Shown piece by piece: positions 34,906 through 44,367 of a stretch of DNA of 64,000 bases. Numbering within the stretch: position 1 is the stretch's first letter; each line of letters begins with the position of its first letter. The stretch is from contig NZ_QYUO01000002.1 of the NCBI RefSeq assembly GCF_003591035.1, positions 868,001-932,000 on the forward strand. The letters run 5' to 3'. The stretch comes from Noviherbaspirillum saxi (GTDB lineage Bacteria; Pseudomonadota; Gammaproteobacteria; Burkholderiales; Burkholderiaceae_D). The position numbers were made by a program, and so were the translations under genes. The notes beneath the pieces were generated by a model. That model was given only the letters and a program-made list of their open reading frames with translations. It was not told the DNA's origin and did not search any database.

Positions 34906-36345
34906 ATGACTACCACCGCCGCCAAGCTGCTGGCGACTGAAGACCGCACCACCGCGCCGTCGAAGCCCTACGATCCGGCCTACGATCCCCTGGTGTCGGA
35001 TACGCCGGGCCAAGGCAGGGATTATGCGCCGACCTACTGGATCGGCACCGCCGGCGAGCCGCCTGCGGACGACGGCCCCATCGTGCATGACATCGATGTC
35101 GATGTCGCGATCATCGGCTCGGGATTCACCGGTTTGACCTGCGCCATCTTCCTTGCGCAGGAACATGGCATCAAGGCCACCGTGCTGGAAGCCAATCGCG
35201 TCAGCTGGGGCTGCAGCACGCGCAACGGCGGACAGGCGCAATGCGCCTCGGGCCGCCTCAAGCGTTCGCAGTGGATCACCCGCTACGGCCTGGATGTTGC
35301 CCTCAAATTGCATGCCGAAGTCTGCGAAGGCATGGAAACCTTCAAGGAAATCACCAGAGACATCGCCTGCGATCCGCAACCCGGCGGACACCTGTATATC
35401 GCTCACCGTCCGGAAGTCATGCCGGTGCTCGAAAAGGAAGCGAAGATTCTGCGCGAGGTGTTCAAGTACAACGCGCGCATCTTCGACGCTGAAACGGTCA
35501 AGCGCGAATACGTGGACGACAAGGAAGCTGCCGGCGCGATGCATGAGCCGGAAGGTATCGGCATCCATGCGGGCAAGCTGGCGTTCGGCTACCTGAAAAA
35601 GGCGCGCGCGCTCGGTGTCAAGGTGCATCCATCCAGTCCGGTACAGGGGTGGGAAACGCGCAACGGCATCCATTACCTGCGCACACCGGGTGGCGTCGTG
35701 CGCGCACGCTCGGTCGCGGTCGCCACCGGGGGCTATACCTCGCAAGGCCTGCATCCGCAGCTGAAAAACCGCCTGATGCCGATTCTGTCGAATTCGATCG
35801 TGACGCGGCCGCTGACCCCGGCCGAGATCGCGGCGTGCAACTTTCGCACCACGCAAGTCCTCACCGATACCCGCATCCTGCGCCACTACTACCGGCTGAT
35901 GCCGGACGGGCGCGTGCAGATCGGCAGCCGCAGTGCCATCACCGGTACCGATGCGCCGGAGAAGAAATACGAAAGTTTTCTCATCCGTGACTTGCACCGC
36001 AAGTTCCCGGCGCTCGAAGGCATCCAGATCGATTATTCCTGGTGGGGATGGGTCGACGTCAGCCACGACATGATGCCGCGCATCGTCCAGCCCGATCCGG
36101 CGCAGACGATTTATTACGCACTGGGTTATGGCGGCAACGGCGTGATGTATTCAGCGCAGGCCGGACGCCGCATGGCGGACCGCATCGCCGGCAAGCGGAC
36201 TGGTCCGGAATTGCCGATCTTCGATTCGCGGCTGCCTTTCCCGAACATGATGGAGATGGTCGAATCGCCGCTATTCGCTCCATTCCGTCGCCTCGGGCAA
36301 CGTTTCCTGTACCGCTGGTATCACTTGAAAGACGAGGTGTTTTAA
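34906..36345 (+). CDS. tauY: Taurine dehydrogenase large subunit (FAD, DAO family)
   Basis: A 479-residue flavoprotein of the D-amino-acid oxidase type. The dinucleotide fold is VDVAIIGSGFTGLTCAIFLA (GxGxxG at 71-76), followed by SWGCSTRNGGQAQ, a substrate domain, and the closing GYGGNGVMYSAQAGRRMADR. With TauX it deaminates taurine oxidatively to sulfoacetaldehyde, passing electrons to the respiratory chain through a cytochrome. The position after xsc and before tauABC makes this assignment strong; by sequence alone another amine could be the substrate. ATAGGAGACC precedes the ATG. Confidence 0.85.
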   Translation: MTTTAAKLLATEDRTTAPSKPYDPAYDPLVSDTPGQGRDYAPTYWIGTAGEPPADDGPIVHDIDVDVAIIGSGFTGLTCAIFLAQEHGIKATVLEANRVSWGCSTRNGGQAQCASGRLKRSQWITRYGLDVALKLHAEVCEGMETFKEITRDIACDPQPGGHLYIAHRPEVMPVLEKEAKILREVFKYNARIFDAETVKREYVDDKEAAGAMHEPEGIGIHAGKLAFGYLKKARALGVKVHPSSPVQGWETRNGIHYLRTPGGVVRARSVAVATGGYTSQGLHPQLKNRLMPILSNSIVTRPLTPAEIAACNFRTTQVLTDTRILRHYYRLMPDGRVQIGSRSAITGTDAPEKKYESFLIRDLHRKFPALEGIQIDYSWWGWVDVSHDMMPRIVQPDPAQTIYYALGYGGNGVMYSAQAGRRMADRIAGKRTGPELPIFDSRLPFPNMMEMVESPLFAPFRRLGQRFLYRWYHLKDEVF

Positions 36346-36654
36346 ACGCCGGCGCGAGCTTGTGCCGGATGGCTGCGGGGCGGCCGGGAGGCGTTCGCCT
36401 GTTGCCGGCCCGTGCCGTGCCATCACATGAAACAGATCACAAAAAATAAATGACGGATAGGCGCCGGTGACGGAGGCATCCGAAGAAGGCCGGCGCAGAC
36501 CGGCCGGCAGCCAAAGCGCAAGGATATGCGTTGCTGTCAATGCATGAAGTCGATTTTCAAAAGTAGGGCGTGCTGGAAGCGGTGCCCGACTCCTTCCCGG
36601 AGCGGTCCTGGAATGAAGAGCCTTTTTGTATAACAACGACCTTGGAGTAGAGAC
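36346..36654. other. Gap between tauY and tauA
   Basis: 309 bp with no gene. It holds a GC-rich hairpin (GGCCGGC...GGCCGGC, about 36487-36508). I see no good copy of the 17-bp motif, so tauABC is either read through from tauXY or has a promoter of another type. TTGGAGTAG before 36655 is the ribosome site for tauA. Confidence 0.4.
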
Positions 36655-37686
36655 ATGATCAGTATCCTCAGTATCTTCCGCCGTACCCTCCGTCCCGCCG
36701 CAGCATTGCTGGTGGCGGCCGCAGCCAGCACCTCCTGGGCCCAGCAAAAGGAAGTCACGATCGCCTATCAGGAGATCAACGGCCCCTTCCTCGTTGCAAT
36801 CGCCAGCGGTGAAATCGAAAAAACCACCGGCTACAAGATCAATTGGCGCAAGTTCGATTCCGGCGCCAAGGTCGCCACCGGCATGGCTTCCGGTGATGTG
36901 CAGATCGGCGTGATCGGTTCCAGCCCCTTGACCGCTGCGCTCAGTCGCGATGTGGACCTCCAGCTGTTCTGGATCGTCGACGACATCAACGAAGCCGAGG
37001 CCATGGTCGTACGCAACGGCTCCGGCATCGCCAAGCCGGCCGACCTGAAAGGCAAGAAGATCGGGGTGCCCTTCGTGTCCACCACCCATTTCCACACTAT
37101 GTACGCGCTCGAGCTTTGGGGTGTAAAGCCGACCGAGGTAAGCCTGCTCAACATGCAGCCGAACCAGATCGCCGCTGCCTGGGAACGTGGCGACATCGAT
37201 GCTGCCTTCGTCTGGGATCCGGCCCTGAGCAAGATCAAGCAGAACGGCAAGGTCATGGTCACGTCCGGCGAACTGAGCAAGAAAGGCCGTGCCACGTTCG
37301 ACGGCATGGCGGTCGAACGCAAATGGGGTGAAGCCAACGCCGACTTCATGGCGAAATTCGTCAAGGTGCTGGCCGCCGCAGATGCCGATTACCGCAACAA
37401 TCCCAAGGGATGGACCATCGATTCCCCGCAGGTCAAGGCGAATGTGAAGCTTTCCGGCGCGGAGGCCAAGGATGTCGCCGCTTCGGTAGCGTTGTACGCC
37501 TATCCCTCGCTGGCAGACCAAGCTTCTCCGGCCTGGCTCGGCGGCGGCGCCAATGGCGGTGTCGCCAAGGCATTGCAGGCGACCGCGCAGTTCCTCAAAG
37601 GCGAAGGCAAGATCGATTCCGTCGCCAAGGATTACGGACGCTTCGTCACTTCCCGTTACGTGGAAGCGGCAATGAAACTGAAGTAA
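36655..37686 (+). CDS. tauA: Taurine ABC transporter, periplasmic binding protein
   Basis: A 343-residue SsuA/TauA-type receptor. The signal peptide ends near AAAASTSWAQQ (about 29). KEVTIAYQEINGPFLVAIAS, GVIGSSPLTAALSR, GKKIGVPFVSTTHFHTMYAL and IAAAWERGDIDAAFVWDPAL match TauA proteins. It binds taurine in the periplasm and delivers it to TauBC. It is followed by tauB after 74 bp that contain a hairpin. Confidence 0.9.
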   Translation: MISILSIFRRTLRPAAALLVAAAASTSWAQQKEVTIAYQEINGPFLVAIASGEIEKTTGYKINWRKFDSGAKVATGMASGDVQIGVIGSSPLTAALSRDVDLQLFWIVDDINEAEAMVVRNGSGIAKPADLKGKKIGVPFVSTTHFHTMYALELWGVKPTEVSLLNMQPNQIAAAWERGDIDAAFVWDPALSKIKQNGKVMVTSGELSKKGRATFDGMAVERKWGEANADFMAKFVKVLAAADADYRNNPKGWTIDSPQVKANVKLSGAEAKDVAASVALYAYPSLADQASPAWLGGGANGGVAKALQATAQFLKGEGKIDSVAKDYGRFVTSRYVEAAMKLK

Positions 37687-37699
37687 TCGCTATTGCACG

Positions 37700-37742
37700 G
37701 AGGCCGCACGGCAGGTAATGCCATGCGGTCTCACGATGCTGT
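37700..37742 (+). other. Intercistronic hairpin between tauA and tauB
   Basis: GAGGCCGCA (37700-37708) pairs with TGCGGTCTC (37734-37742), with one G-T pair. There is no T-run. Such stems after a binding-protein gene often protect the upstream mRNA so that more receptor than ATPase is made. Confidence 0.5.
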
Positions 37743-37760
37743 CGAGGAAATGAGGACACC

Positions 37761-38576
37761 ATGGAAAATCTCTACGTAAAAGACGTCAGCGTGATCTATC
37801 CCGGCAAGACTCCGGGCGAACGGGTTCATGCGCTGAACAACATCAATCTGACCATCAACAGCGGCGATTTCGTCGTTGCCCTCGGCGCCTCCGGTTGCGG
37901 CAAGACCACCTTGCTGAGCCTGATGGCCGGTTTCATCAGTCCCAGCAAGGGCGAGATCATGCTGGGCAACCGCAAGGTCGAAGGCCCCGGAGCGGACCGA
38001 GGCGTGGTGTTCCAGAAGCATGCGCTGCTTCCTTGGCTGAACGTGATCGAGAATGTCGAATTCGGCCTCAAACTGCAAGGCGTGGCTAAACCGCAGCGGC
38101 GGGAAGTGGCCGCTAGGAACCTGGCGCTCGTCGGCCTCAAGGATTTTCACGAACACATGATCTACCAGCTGTCCGGCGGCATGCAGCAGCGTGTGGGTAT
38201 CGCCCGTGCGCTGACCTGCGGCCCGTCCATGCTGCTGATGGACGAACCGATGGCCGCGCTCGATGCGCTCACGCGCGAGACCATCCAGGAGCTGCTGCTG
38301 GACATCTGGAAAAAGTCGAAGACGATGTTCTTCTTCATCACGCACAGCGTCGATGAAGCCCTGTTCCTGGCTAACCGCCTGATCGTCATGTCGCCGCGGC
38401 CAGGCCGCATTACCCATACCTACGAACTCGATTTCAACAAGCGCTTCCTGGAATGCCGCGACGCGCGCGCCGTCAAGTCGAGTCCGGAATTCATCCAAAT
38501 GAGAGAAACGGTACTGAACATCATCTATGGCGACGAACGTGCGGTTTCGCATGAAAAAGGAGCGGCATATGCATAG
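37761..38576 (+). CDS. tauB: Taurine ABC transporter ATPase
   Basis: A 271-residue ABC ATPase of the SsuB/TauB type: Walker A GASGCGKTT (42-50), Q-loop VVFQKHALLPWLNVIENV, signature LSGGMQQRVGIARAL, Walker B LLMDEPMAALD, and switch His in FFFITHSVDEAL. It powers taurine import by TauAC. It overlaps tauC by 8 bp. AGGACACC precedes the start. Confidence 0.92.
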   Translation: MENLYVKDVSVIYPGKTPGERVHALNNINLTINSGDFVVALGASGCGKTTLLSLMAGFISPSKGEIMLGNRKVEGPGADRGVVFQKHALLPWLNVIENVEFGLKLQGVAKPQRREVAARNLALVGLKDFHEHMIYQLSGGMQQRVGIARALTCGPSMLLMDEPMAALDALTRETIQELLLDIWKKSKTMFFFITHSVDEALFLANRLIVMSPRPGRITHTYELDFNKRFLECRDARAVKSSPEFIQMRETVLNIIYGDERAVSHEKGAAYA

Positions 38577-39456
38577 CCAAGTCAATGTCCAGACCGGACT
38601 GCAAAAACAGGCAAACGCGGCACCCGGTATGTTCTCGCGCCTGTTTGCCAAGCGCAGCGCGCAGCCCGGCGAAGCGTTTGGCGCGCCGGGGCAGGGCAGC
38701 GCCAGCACCATCGCCACCGTAACGGTCGTGGTAGTACTGGCCTTGTGGTTCATGGTCACGGCGACCGGGATGGTGAAACCCTTGTTCCTCCCGTCACCGA
38801 AAGCGGTATTCGACAAGTTCATTCTTGCTGTCAACGACGGCTTCGGCGGGTCCACCTTGCTGGCACACACGTTGACCAGTCTGGCGCGGGTCTTCGGCGC
38901 TTTCGCACTGGCCTGCGTCTTCGCGATACCGATTGGCATCCTGATGGGGGTGAGCCGCGTCGCACGCGGCATCTTCGATCCGCTGATCGAGTTTTACCGG
39001 CCATTGCCGCCGCTGGCTTATCTGCCGCTGGTGATCATCTGGTTTGGCATCGGCGAGTTTTCGAAGGTCTATCTGATCTTCCTCGCGATCTTTGCGCCGA
39101 TGGCGATTTCCGCTCGCGCGGGTGTGCGCTCGGTATCGATAGAACAGATCCATGCCGCCTATTCGATGGGTGCCACGCGCATGCAGGTGATCCGTCATGT
39201 CATTCTTAAGGCGGCGATTCCGGAAATCTTCACCGGCATGCGTATCGGCATTGGCGTCGGCTGGACCACGCTGGTTGCCGGCGAGATGGTGGCTTCGACC
39301 CGCGGGCTGGGTTACATGGTGCTGAGCGCATCGGAATTCCTTGCCAGCGACGTCGTCATCATGGGCATCATCGTGATCGGCTTCTTTGCTTTCGTATTCG
39401 ACCTGCTCATGCGTTACCTCGAGCACACCCTGGTGCCATGGAAGGGCAAGGTGTGA
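38569..39456 (+). CDS. tauC: Taurine ABC transporter permease
   Basis: A 295-residue permease with about six membrane helices and the coupling EAA-type loop (SIEQIHAAYSMGATRMQVIR then HVILKAAIPEIFTGMR). The N-terminal ~45 residues are hydrophilic and longer than usual. The ATG at 38569 is chosen for AAGGAG at 38557-38562 and the 8-bp overlap with tauB, which indicates translational coupling. Confidence 0.91.
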   Translation: MHSQVNVQTGLQKQANAAPGMFSRLFAKRSAQPGEAFGAPGQGSASTIATVTVVVVLALWFMVTATGMVKPLFLPSPKAVFDKFILAVNDGFGGSTLLAHTLTSLARVFGAFALACVFAIPIGILMGVSRVARGIFDPLIEFYRPLPPLAYLPLVIIWFGIGEFSKVYLIFLAIFAPMAISARAGVRSVSIEQIHAAYSMGATRMQVIRHVILKAAIPEIFTGMRIGIGVGWTTLVAGEMVASTRGLGYMVLSASEFLASDVVIMGIIVIGFFAFVFDLLMRYLEHTLVPWKGKV

Positions 39457-39516
39457 GGCTCGACGAGAGGCCGTTCCCGTGCCACAAGCGTCGGGGATAG
39501 CCTCTCACCTGTTATG

Positions 39517-39549
39517 GTTGAGGAGCAGGCTGGACGCCTGCTCCTCAAC
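39517..39549. terminator. Perfect 14-bp hairpin after tauABC
   Basis: GTTGAGGAGCAGGC (39517-39530) and GCCTGCTCCTCAAC (39536-39549) are exact complements around a 5-nt loop. No T-run follows, so it may act as a Rho-aided terminator or an mRNA end for tauC. A weaker pair (GTGAGGCT with AGCCTCTCAC) surrounds the tauC stop. Confidence 0.55.
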
Positions 39550-39667
39550 GACGCCAGAGTCATTTTGACCGGCGCTCCAAGATTCCACTTCAACGACCGC
39601 TCCATGCAAGGCGCTTGCAGCGGCACGCTTGCGCATCCATTTCATCGCCAACTTCCGGACCACCGTC

Positions 39668-41128
39668 ATGAATACTTTGAGCATACGTTTCCGGCTGAAC
39701 GTGCTGTTCGTCCTGATCGTATCCTGCCTGCTGCTGGTGTTCGGCGCCATCAACTACATCAAGATCAAGGCCGAACGCGAGGCCTCGATGCAACTGCAGA
39801 CCGAAGCTGCGCTCAACCGCCTGTCGGCTGCGCTGCCGAATGCGGTATGGAATTTCGACAAGGCGCAGATCGATCAAAGCCTTGCATCGGAAATGTCGGC
39901 GCCCTTCATCGTCGGTATCCTCATTTCCAATGACAACAAACCGGTTGGCGGCGCGATACGTGGCAGCGACGGAAAAATCGTGGCTGCCTCCGCGCCGCCG
40001 GCGGCCGATGCCCGCCATCGCGCCGAACTGGTCTATGTGGATAACGGCAAATCCAACACGGTTGGCGAAGTCACGGTCTATATCTCGAATGACGAGATCG
40101 GCAATGCCTTGCGGGCCGACCTGCTTTGGAGCGTATTCCAGATCGTGATCCTGGATGTCGTCATCGTCCTGACGCTGTCCTGGATTCTCAACCGTATCGT
40201 GCTCTCGCCGCTGGGCCGTGTGCGCGATGCCTTGCACAACATCGCGCGCGGCGAGGCCGACATGACCAAGCGCCTGCCGCGCGGCAAGAGCAGCGAATTC
40301 AATGAGGTCGCCGACAATTTCAATACCTTCGTCGAGCGGCTGCAGACGATCCTGCGGCAAGTCAGCGGCAGCACCTTCGCAATTACGCTTGCCTCCCGGG
40401 AAATCGCCCAAGGCAACATGGACCTGTCCGAACGCACCGAACAGCAAGCCGGCTCGCTGGAACAAACCGCCGCATCGATGCAGCAATTGACCGGCACGGT
40501 CAAGCAGAACGCGCATCACGCCGAACAGGCCAACGACCTGGCGCTGAGCGCTTCCGCCGTGGCCGCCAAAGGCGGTTCCGTGGTGGCGCAGGTGGTCGAC
40601 ACCATGGGCTCGATCAATCAGTCGTCTAAGAAGATCGTCGATATCATCGGTGTCATCGATGGCATCGCTTTTCAAACCAACATACTGGCCTTGAATGCCG
40701 CGGTCGAAGCCGCGCGCGCCGGCGAACAGGGCCGCGGATTTGCTGTGGTGGCGTTGGAAGTGCGCAGCCTGGCGCAGCGATCTGCCGCGGCTGCCAAGGA
40801 AATCAAGTCCCTCATCGACAACTCCGTCGAGAAGGTGGATGCCGGCATGAAACTGGTCGATCAAGCGGGCATCACGATGGACGAAATCATGACCAGTGTC
40901 GATCGCGTGACGACCATCATGGGCGAGATCATGCGTGCCAGCCAGGAACAGACTTGCGGTATCGAGCAGGTCAAGCAGGCCGTCACGCAGATGGACGATA
41001 CAACACAGCAAAATGCCGCGCTGGTGGAACAAGCGGCGGCGGCGGCGGCGGCCATGCAAAAGCAGAGCAATGCGCTTGCCGAGGTGGTCGGTGTTTTCAA
41101 ACTACACAACAACGATACGCCGCCATAA
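39668..41128 (+). CDS. Methyl-accepting chemotaxis protein
   Basis: A 486-residue chemoreceptor: first membrane helix (about 12-35), a short periplasmic sensor (about 36-165), second helix (about 166-190), HAMP, then a signalling domain with the invariant hairpin tip [20 protein letters not shown]. The small sensor domain does not name its ligand. It lies downstream of tauABC and upstream of a binding-protein gene, so taurine or an amino acid is plausible. I use the ATG at 39668; the frame extends to a TTG at 39629. Confidence 0.9.
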   Translation: MNTLSIRFRLNVLFVLIVSCLLLVFGAINYIKIKAEREASMQLQTEAALNRLSAALPNAVWNFDKAQIDQSLASEMSAPFIVGILISNDNKPVGGAIRGSDGKIVAASAPPAADARHRAELVYVDNGKSNTVGEVTVYISNDEIGNALRADLLWSVFQIVILDVVIVLTLSWILNRIVLSPLGRVRDALHNIARGEADMTKRLPRGKSSEFNEVADNFNTFVERLQTILRQVSGSTFAITLASREIAQGNMDLSERTEQQAGSLEQTAASMQQLTGTVKQNAHHAEQANDLALSASAVAAKGGSVVAQVVDTMGSINQSSKKIVDIIGVIDGIAFQTNILALNAAVEAARAGEQGRGFAVVALEVRSLAQRSAAAAKEIKSLIDNSVEKVDAGMKLVDQAGITMDEIMTSVDRVTTIMGEIMRASQEQTCGIEQVKQAVTQMDDTTQQNAALVEQAAAAAAAMQKQSNALAEVVGVFKLHNNDTPP

Positions 41129-41168
41129 GGCAGGCGATGCTTCATGTTTTATGAAAAGGGGAAAGCAA

Positions 41169-41942
41169 ATGAAAAAAACGCTCTTGTGCTGCATCATTGC
41201 AAGCACGTTCACCACGCTGGTCCATGGCGCGGAAAAAGTGATCATCTATGGCGACGACGACTATGCGCCTTACTCCTATGTCGAGAATGGCCAGTTCAAG
41301 GGCATCTATGTTGACGTGCTCAAAAATGCGATCCAGAAGCTGCCTGCGGGCTATCAGGTGGAACTGCGTCCGATTCCCTGGAAGCGAGGCCTCGATCTGC
41401 TTGAAAGCGGCGCCGGCTTTGCGCTGTTCCCGCCCTATATGAAGAAGGAGCGCACTTACATACAGTCCTATTCGGTGCCGCTGCTGCGCGAGGAAGTGGC
41501 GCTCTTCTGCCACGAAGATGCCATGAAGTCCGTGCGCAAGAAGTTTCCGGAAGACTTTTCCGGTATCACCATCGGCATCAATGCAGGGTTTGCCTTGACC
41601 GATACGCTGGGCGCCGCCGCAAAGAGTGGCAAGGTCAATCTCAGCGAGGCCAAGGGCAATGAAAGCAATCTCAAGAAACTGGCCAGCAAGCGTGTCGATT
41701 GCTATGCCAATGACAAGGGTTCCATCCTTTATAGCGCAAAGAAGCTGCGCGCCGATCCGCAGTTCGGCAACTTCAAGCTGATCGAGGCGGCGATGCTTTC
41801 CGGCGAGTCCGCCCACATCGGTTACAGCGTCAACTTCAAAGCCGCCTACAAGACCGATTTCATTGAAAAGATGAATGCGGCCTTGAATGAAGTGAAGAAG
41901 GGCGATGCTATCAACACGGCGGTCGAGGCGTATATCAAGTGA
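41169..41942 (+). CDS. Periplasmic solute-binding protein, family 3
   Basis: A 257-residue secreted protein of the SBP_bac_3 type. The signal peptide is about 1-22 (ends TTLVHGAEK), and the mature protein opens IIYGDDDYAPYSYVENGQFKG, the classical ligand-domain start. Later GITIGINAGFALTD and VDCYANDKGSILYSAKKL fit. No ABC permease is adjacent, so it may feed a distant transporter or present ligand to the preceding chemoreceptor. AGGGG precedes the ATG. Confidence 0.85.
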   Translation: MKKTLLCCIIASTFTTLVHGAEKVIIYGDDDYAPYSYVENGQFKGIYVDVLKNAIQKLPAGYQVELRPIPWKRGLDLLESGAGFALFPPYMKKERTYIQSYSVPLLREEVALFCHEDAMKSVRKKFPEDFSGITIGINAGFALTDTLGAAAKSGKVNLSEAKGNESNLKKLASKRVDCYANDKGSILYSAKKLRADPQFGNFKLIEAAMLSGESAHIGYSVNFKAAYKTDFIEKMNAALNEVKKGDAINTAVEAYIK

Positions 41943-42021
41943 TGGATGGACGGTTCCCGCGATGGCGGCATGTACCGGTTTGAATCGGAGAAATACATGT
42001 TCTAAATTTTTTGAAAATGTA

Positions 42022-42096
42022 TTGACGCTACCCGTTCGGTGGCGTAGATTGAGGCAATGTCTCTATTTTTGGAACTTTATGTATCAAATATAGAGA
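42022..42096 (+). promoter_or_regulatory. Permease promoter with IclR-type site inside an inverted repeat
   Basis: TTGACG (42022-42027), 17 bp, TAGATT (42045-42050) form a promoter. TGGAACTTTATGTATCA (42070-42086) matches the second tauX operator closely. It is framed by a wider inverted repeat, TCTCTATTTTTGG (42060-42072) against TCAAATATAGAGA (42084-42096). Confidence 0.6.
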
Positions 42097-42185
42097 AATA
42101 GAAAATGAATGACTGGCGTATCGGCAACGTATCGACACGCGTCGCAATGATCGATATGCCATCGCAGTACAGGAGACAGCACAGC

Positions 42186-43628
42186 ATGATTACCGAGAAA
42201 GATCAATCCGGCGGCTTGCAGCACGGCCTCAAGCAACGCCATATGACAATGATTGCGATAGGAGGCGTCATCGGCGCCGGCCTGTTCGTCGGCAGCGGCG
42301 TGGTTGCCAAGGCGGCGGGACCCGCGGTCATCTTGTCCTTTTTGCTGACGGGCGGCCTGGTGGTGCTGATCATGCGCATGCTGGGCGAGCTGGCGTCCTC
42401 GATGCCGGTCATCGGCTCGTTTTATGAATACGCCAGAGTGGCATTTGAAGACCGGCCCAAGGTATCGCAATTCCTCGGCTTCATGAGCGGCTGGATGTAC
42501 TGGTACTTCTGGGTGGTGGTGGTCGCCCTGGAAGCCATTGCCGGCGCAAAGCTGATCAATTTCTGGCTGCCTGACCTGGCGCCCTGGACCATCAGCCTCG
42601 GCCTGTTGGTGATGATGACCTTCCTCAACATGTTTTCGGTGAAGTCGTTCGGTGAATTCGAATTCTGGTTCGCATCGATCAAGGTCGTGGCCATCATCGT
42701 TTTCCTCGGGCTGGCTGCGTTATTCCTGACCGGCATGCTGCCCAACAGCGTACCGGGCCTGGGCCATTTCCTCACCGCCGGCGGCTTCCTGCCCAATGGC
42801 TGGGCGCCTGTACTCAGCGGCGCGGTTGCCGCGACGGCCTTCTATTCCGGTGCGGAAATCGTCACCATTGCCGCCGCCGAAACCGCCGATCCGGCAAAGG
42901 CGGTTGCACGGGCAACCAATTCGGTAATCTACCGCGTGCTGTTTTTCTATGTGGCGTCGCTGTTCGTCATCGTCTGCATCGTGCCCTGGAATTCCGACGC
43001 GATCACCACGCCCTTTGTCAGTGCGCTGGAGACAATGAACATCCCGTATGCGTCGCACATCATGAATGCGATCATCCTGACGGCGGTATTGTCGGCACTC
43101 AACTCCAGCCTGTACGCTTCGTCGCGCATGATCTTTGCGCTGACACGCCGCGGCGACGCACCGACCAGCCTCGTCAAGCTCAGCAGAAATGGCGTGCCGG
43201 TACGCGCGATCCTGTTCAGCACCTTGTTTGCGTATGCCGCGATCGGCGTCTCCTATGTGTCGGCCGACGTCGTGTTCCCGTTCATCGTCAATTCCTACGG
43301 CACGCTGATCCTGTTCGTCTACCTGTTGATCGCCGTTTCGCAATTGCGCATTCGTGCCCGCCTAGAAAGAGAAAGCCCGGAGCGCATCAAGGTCCGCATG
43401 TGGCTGTACCCATATCTCACTTACTTCGCCATCGCCGCGATGTTGCTCATCCTCGGCGCGATGAGTGTGTCGCCCGATGCCGAACAACGCCTGTCGTTCT
43501 GGTTCGGCTTGGGCAGCGTCGGTGTATTGATGGCGCTCTATGCACTGACGCAAAAGATGCGCAAGATCGATCCCAAGGCCTTTGTCGCCTGTCCGGCTGC
43601 GGTCGATCAATCGCAGCTCGGAATCTGA
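42186..43628 (+). CDS. Amino acid permease (APC superfamily, AAT/GabP-like)
   Basis: A 480-residue 12-helix carrier. Its opening LKQRHMTMIAIGGVIGAGLF and GSGVVAKAAGPAV are the APC/AAT signature, and AFYSGAEIVTIAAAETADP is typical of the GabP/proline branch. These import amino acids and similar zwitterions. The upstream copy of the 17-bp motif ties it to the taurine regulon, so taurine, GABA or alanine are candidates. I start at ATG 42186 after CAGGAGAC; the frame opens at 42105. A strong terminator follows. Confidence 0.86.
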   Translation: MITEKDQSGGLQHGLKQRHMTMIAIGGVIGAGLFVGSGVVAKAAGPAVILSFLLTGGLVVLIMRMLGELASSMPVIGSFYEYARVAFEDRPKVSQFLGFMSGWMYWYFWVVVVALEAIAGAKLINFWLPDLAPWTISLGLLVMMTFLNMFSVKSFGEFEFWFASIKVVAIIVFLGLAALFLTGMLPNSVPGLGHFLTAGGFLPNGWAPVLSGAVAATAFYSGAEIVTIAAAETADPAKAVARATNSVIYRVLFFYVASLFVIVCIVPWNSDAITTPFVSALETMNIPYASHIMNAIILTAVLSALNSSLYASSRMIFALTRRGDAPTSLVKLSRNGVPVRAILFSTLFAYAAIGVSYVSADVVFPFIVNSYGTLILFVYLLIAVSQLRIRARLERESPERIKVRMWLYPYLTYFAIAAMLLILGAMSVSPDAEQRLSFWFGLGSVGVLMALYALTQKMRKIDPKAFVACPAAVDQSQLGI

Positions 43629-43647
43629 GGCTCCGATAGGCTGCATA

Positions 43648-43701
43648 AAAAACGGATGGGGTTGGGGCGCGATGCTTGCGCTTCCAACCCCATCCGTTTT
43701 T
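43648..43701. terminator. Bidirectional intrinsic terminator
   Basis: AAAAACGGATGGGGTTGG (43648-43665) pairs perfectly with CCAACCCCATCCGTTTTT (43684-43701), giving A and T runs on both ends. It separates the convergent permease gene and the thiamine operon. Confidence 0.9.
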
Positions 43702-43725
43702 GCCGTGGCAGCATGATCGCTGTGC

Positions 43726-44367
43726 TTATTCGTAGCCGATACTTTCCGTTGACGCCGCAGTATCGAACAGCGCGACAAAGTCGCGTGCGGCGGCAAGCGG
43801 ATTCTTGGCCAGATAAATGCTGCTGATGGCCGCGACCATATCCGCACCGGCCACAAGCAGCGGTTGTGCATTTCCCGTCGTCATGCCGCCAATGACCACA
43901 AGCGGAAGCCCGATCTGCGCCTTCGCCCGGCTGACGATGCCGGGAGAAGTGGTGCTGGGATATTTCTTCACAAGCGAGGGATAAAAGCCGCCAAACGCCA
44001 CATAGCTCGCGCCCGCTTGCCGGGCTCGGCAAGCGATGTCAAGGTCGCCATAGCAGGTCGCACCGACGATCTTGTCACTGCCGATGGCCGAGCGGATGGC
44101 GGCAATCGGCGTATCGTTGGCGCCGACATGTATGCCATCGGTATCGAGTTCAATGCAGAGTTTGACGAAGTCGTTGACGATGAATGGTCGTGCATAACGG
44201 CGGCAAAGCGCTTGCAACTGCGAGGCCTGTTCGTAGCGCAGTGCCGTGTCGGCCGTCTTGTTGCGGTATTGCACGAGAGAGGCGCCGCCGGCCAGCGCCT
44301 GTTCGGTGATGTCGAGCAGCTTCGCCGTATCGTGCCAGTCCGGCGTCACAAGATACAAGCCTCTCAT
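43726..44367 (-). CDS. thiE: Thiamine-phosphate synthase
   Basis: A 213-residue ThiE that joins HMP-PP and the thiazole phosphate. LYLVTPDW at the start, [37 protein letters not shown] and [10 protein letters not shown] are family landmarks. The ATG at 44367 overlaps the thiG stop (ATGA), so it is the last gene of thiC-thiS-thiG-thiE. The frame runs antisense-free further upstream but inside thiG. Confidence 0.93.
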   Translation of the reverse strand: MRGLYLVTPDWHDTAKLLDITEQALAGGASLVQYRNKTADTALRYEQASQLQALCRRYARPFIVNDFVKLCIELDTDGIHVGANDTPIAAIRSAIGSDKIVGATCYGDLDIACRARQAGASYVAFGGFYPSLVKKYPSTTSPGIVSRAKAQIGLPLVVIGGMTTGNAQPLLVAGADMVAAISSIYLAKNPLAAARDFVALFDTAASTESIGYE

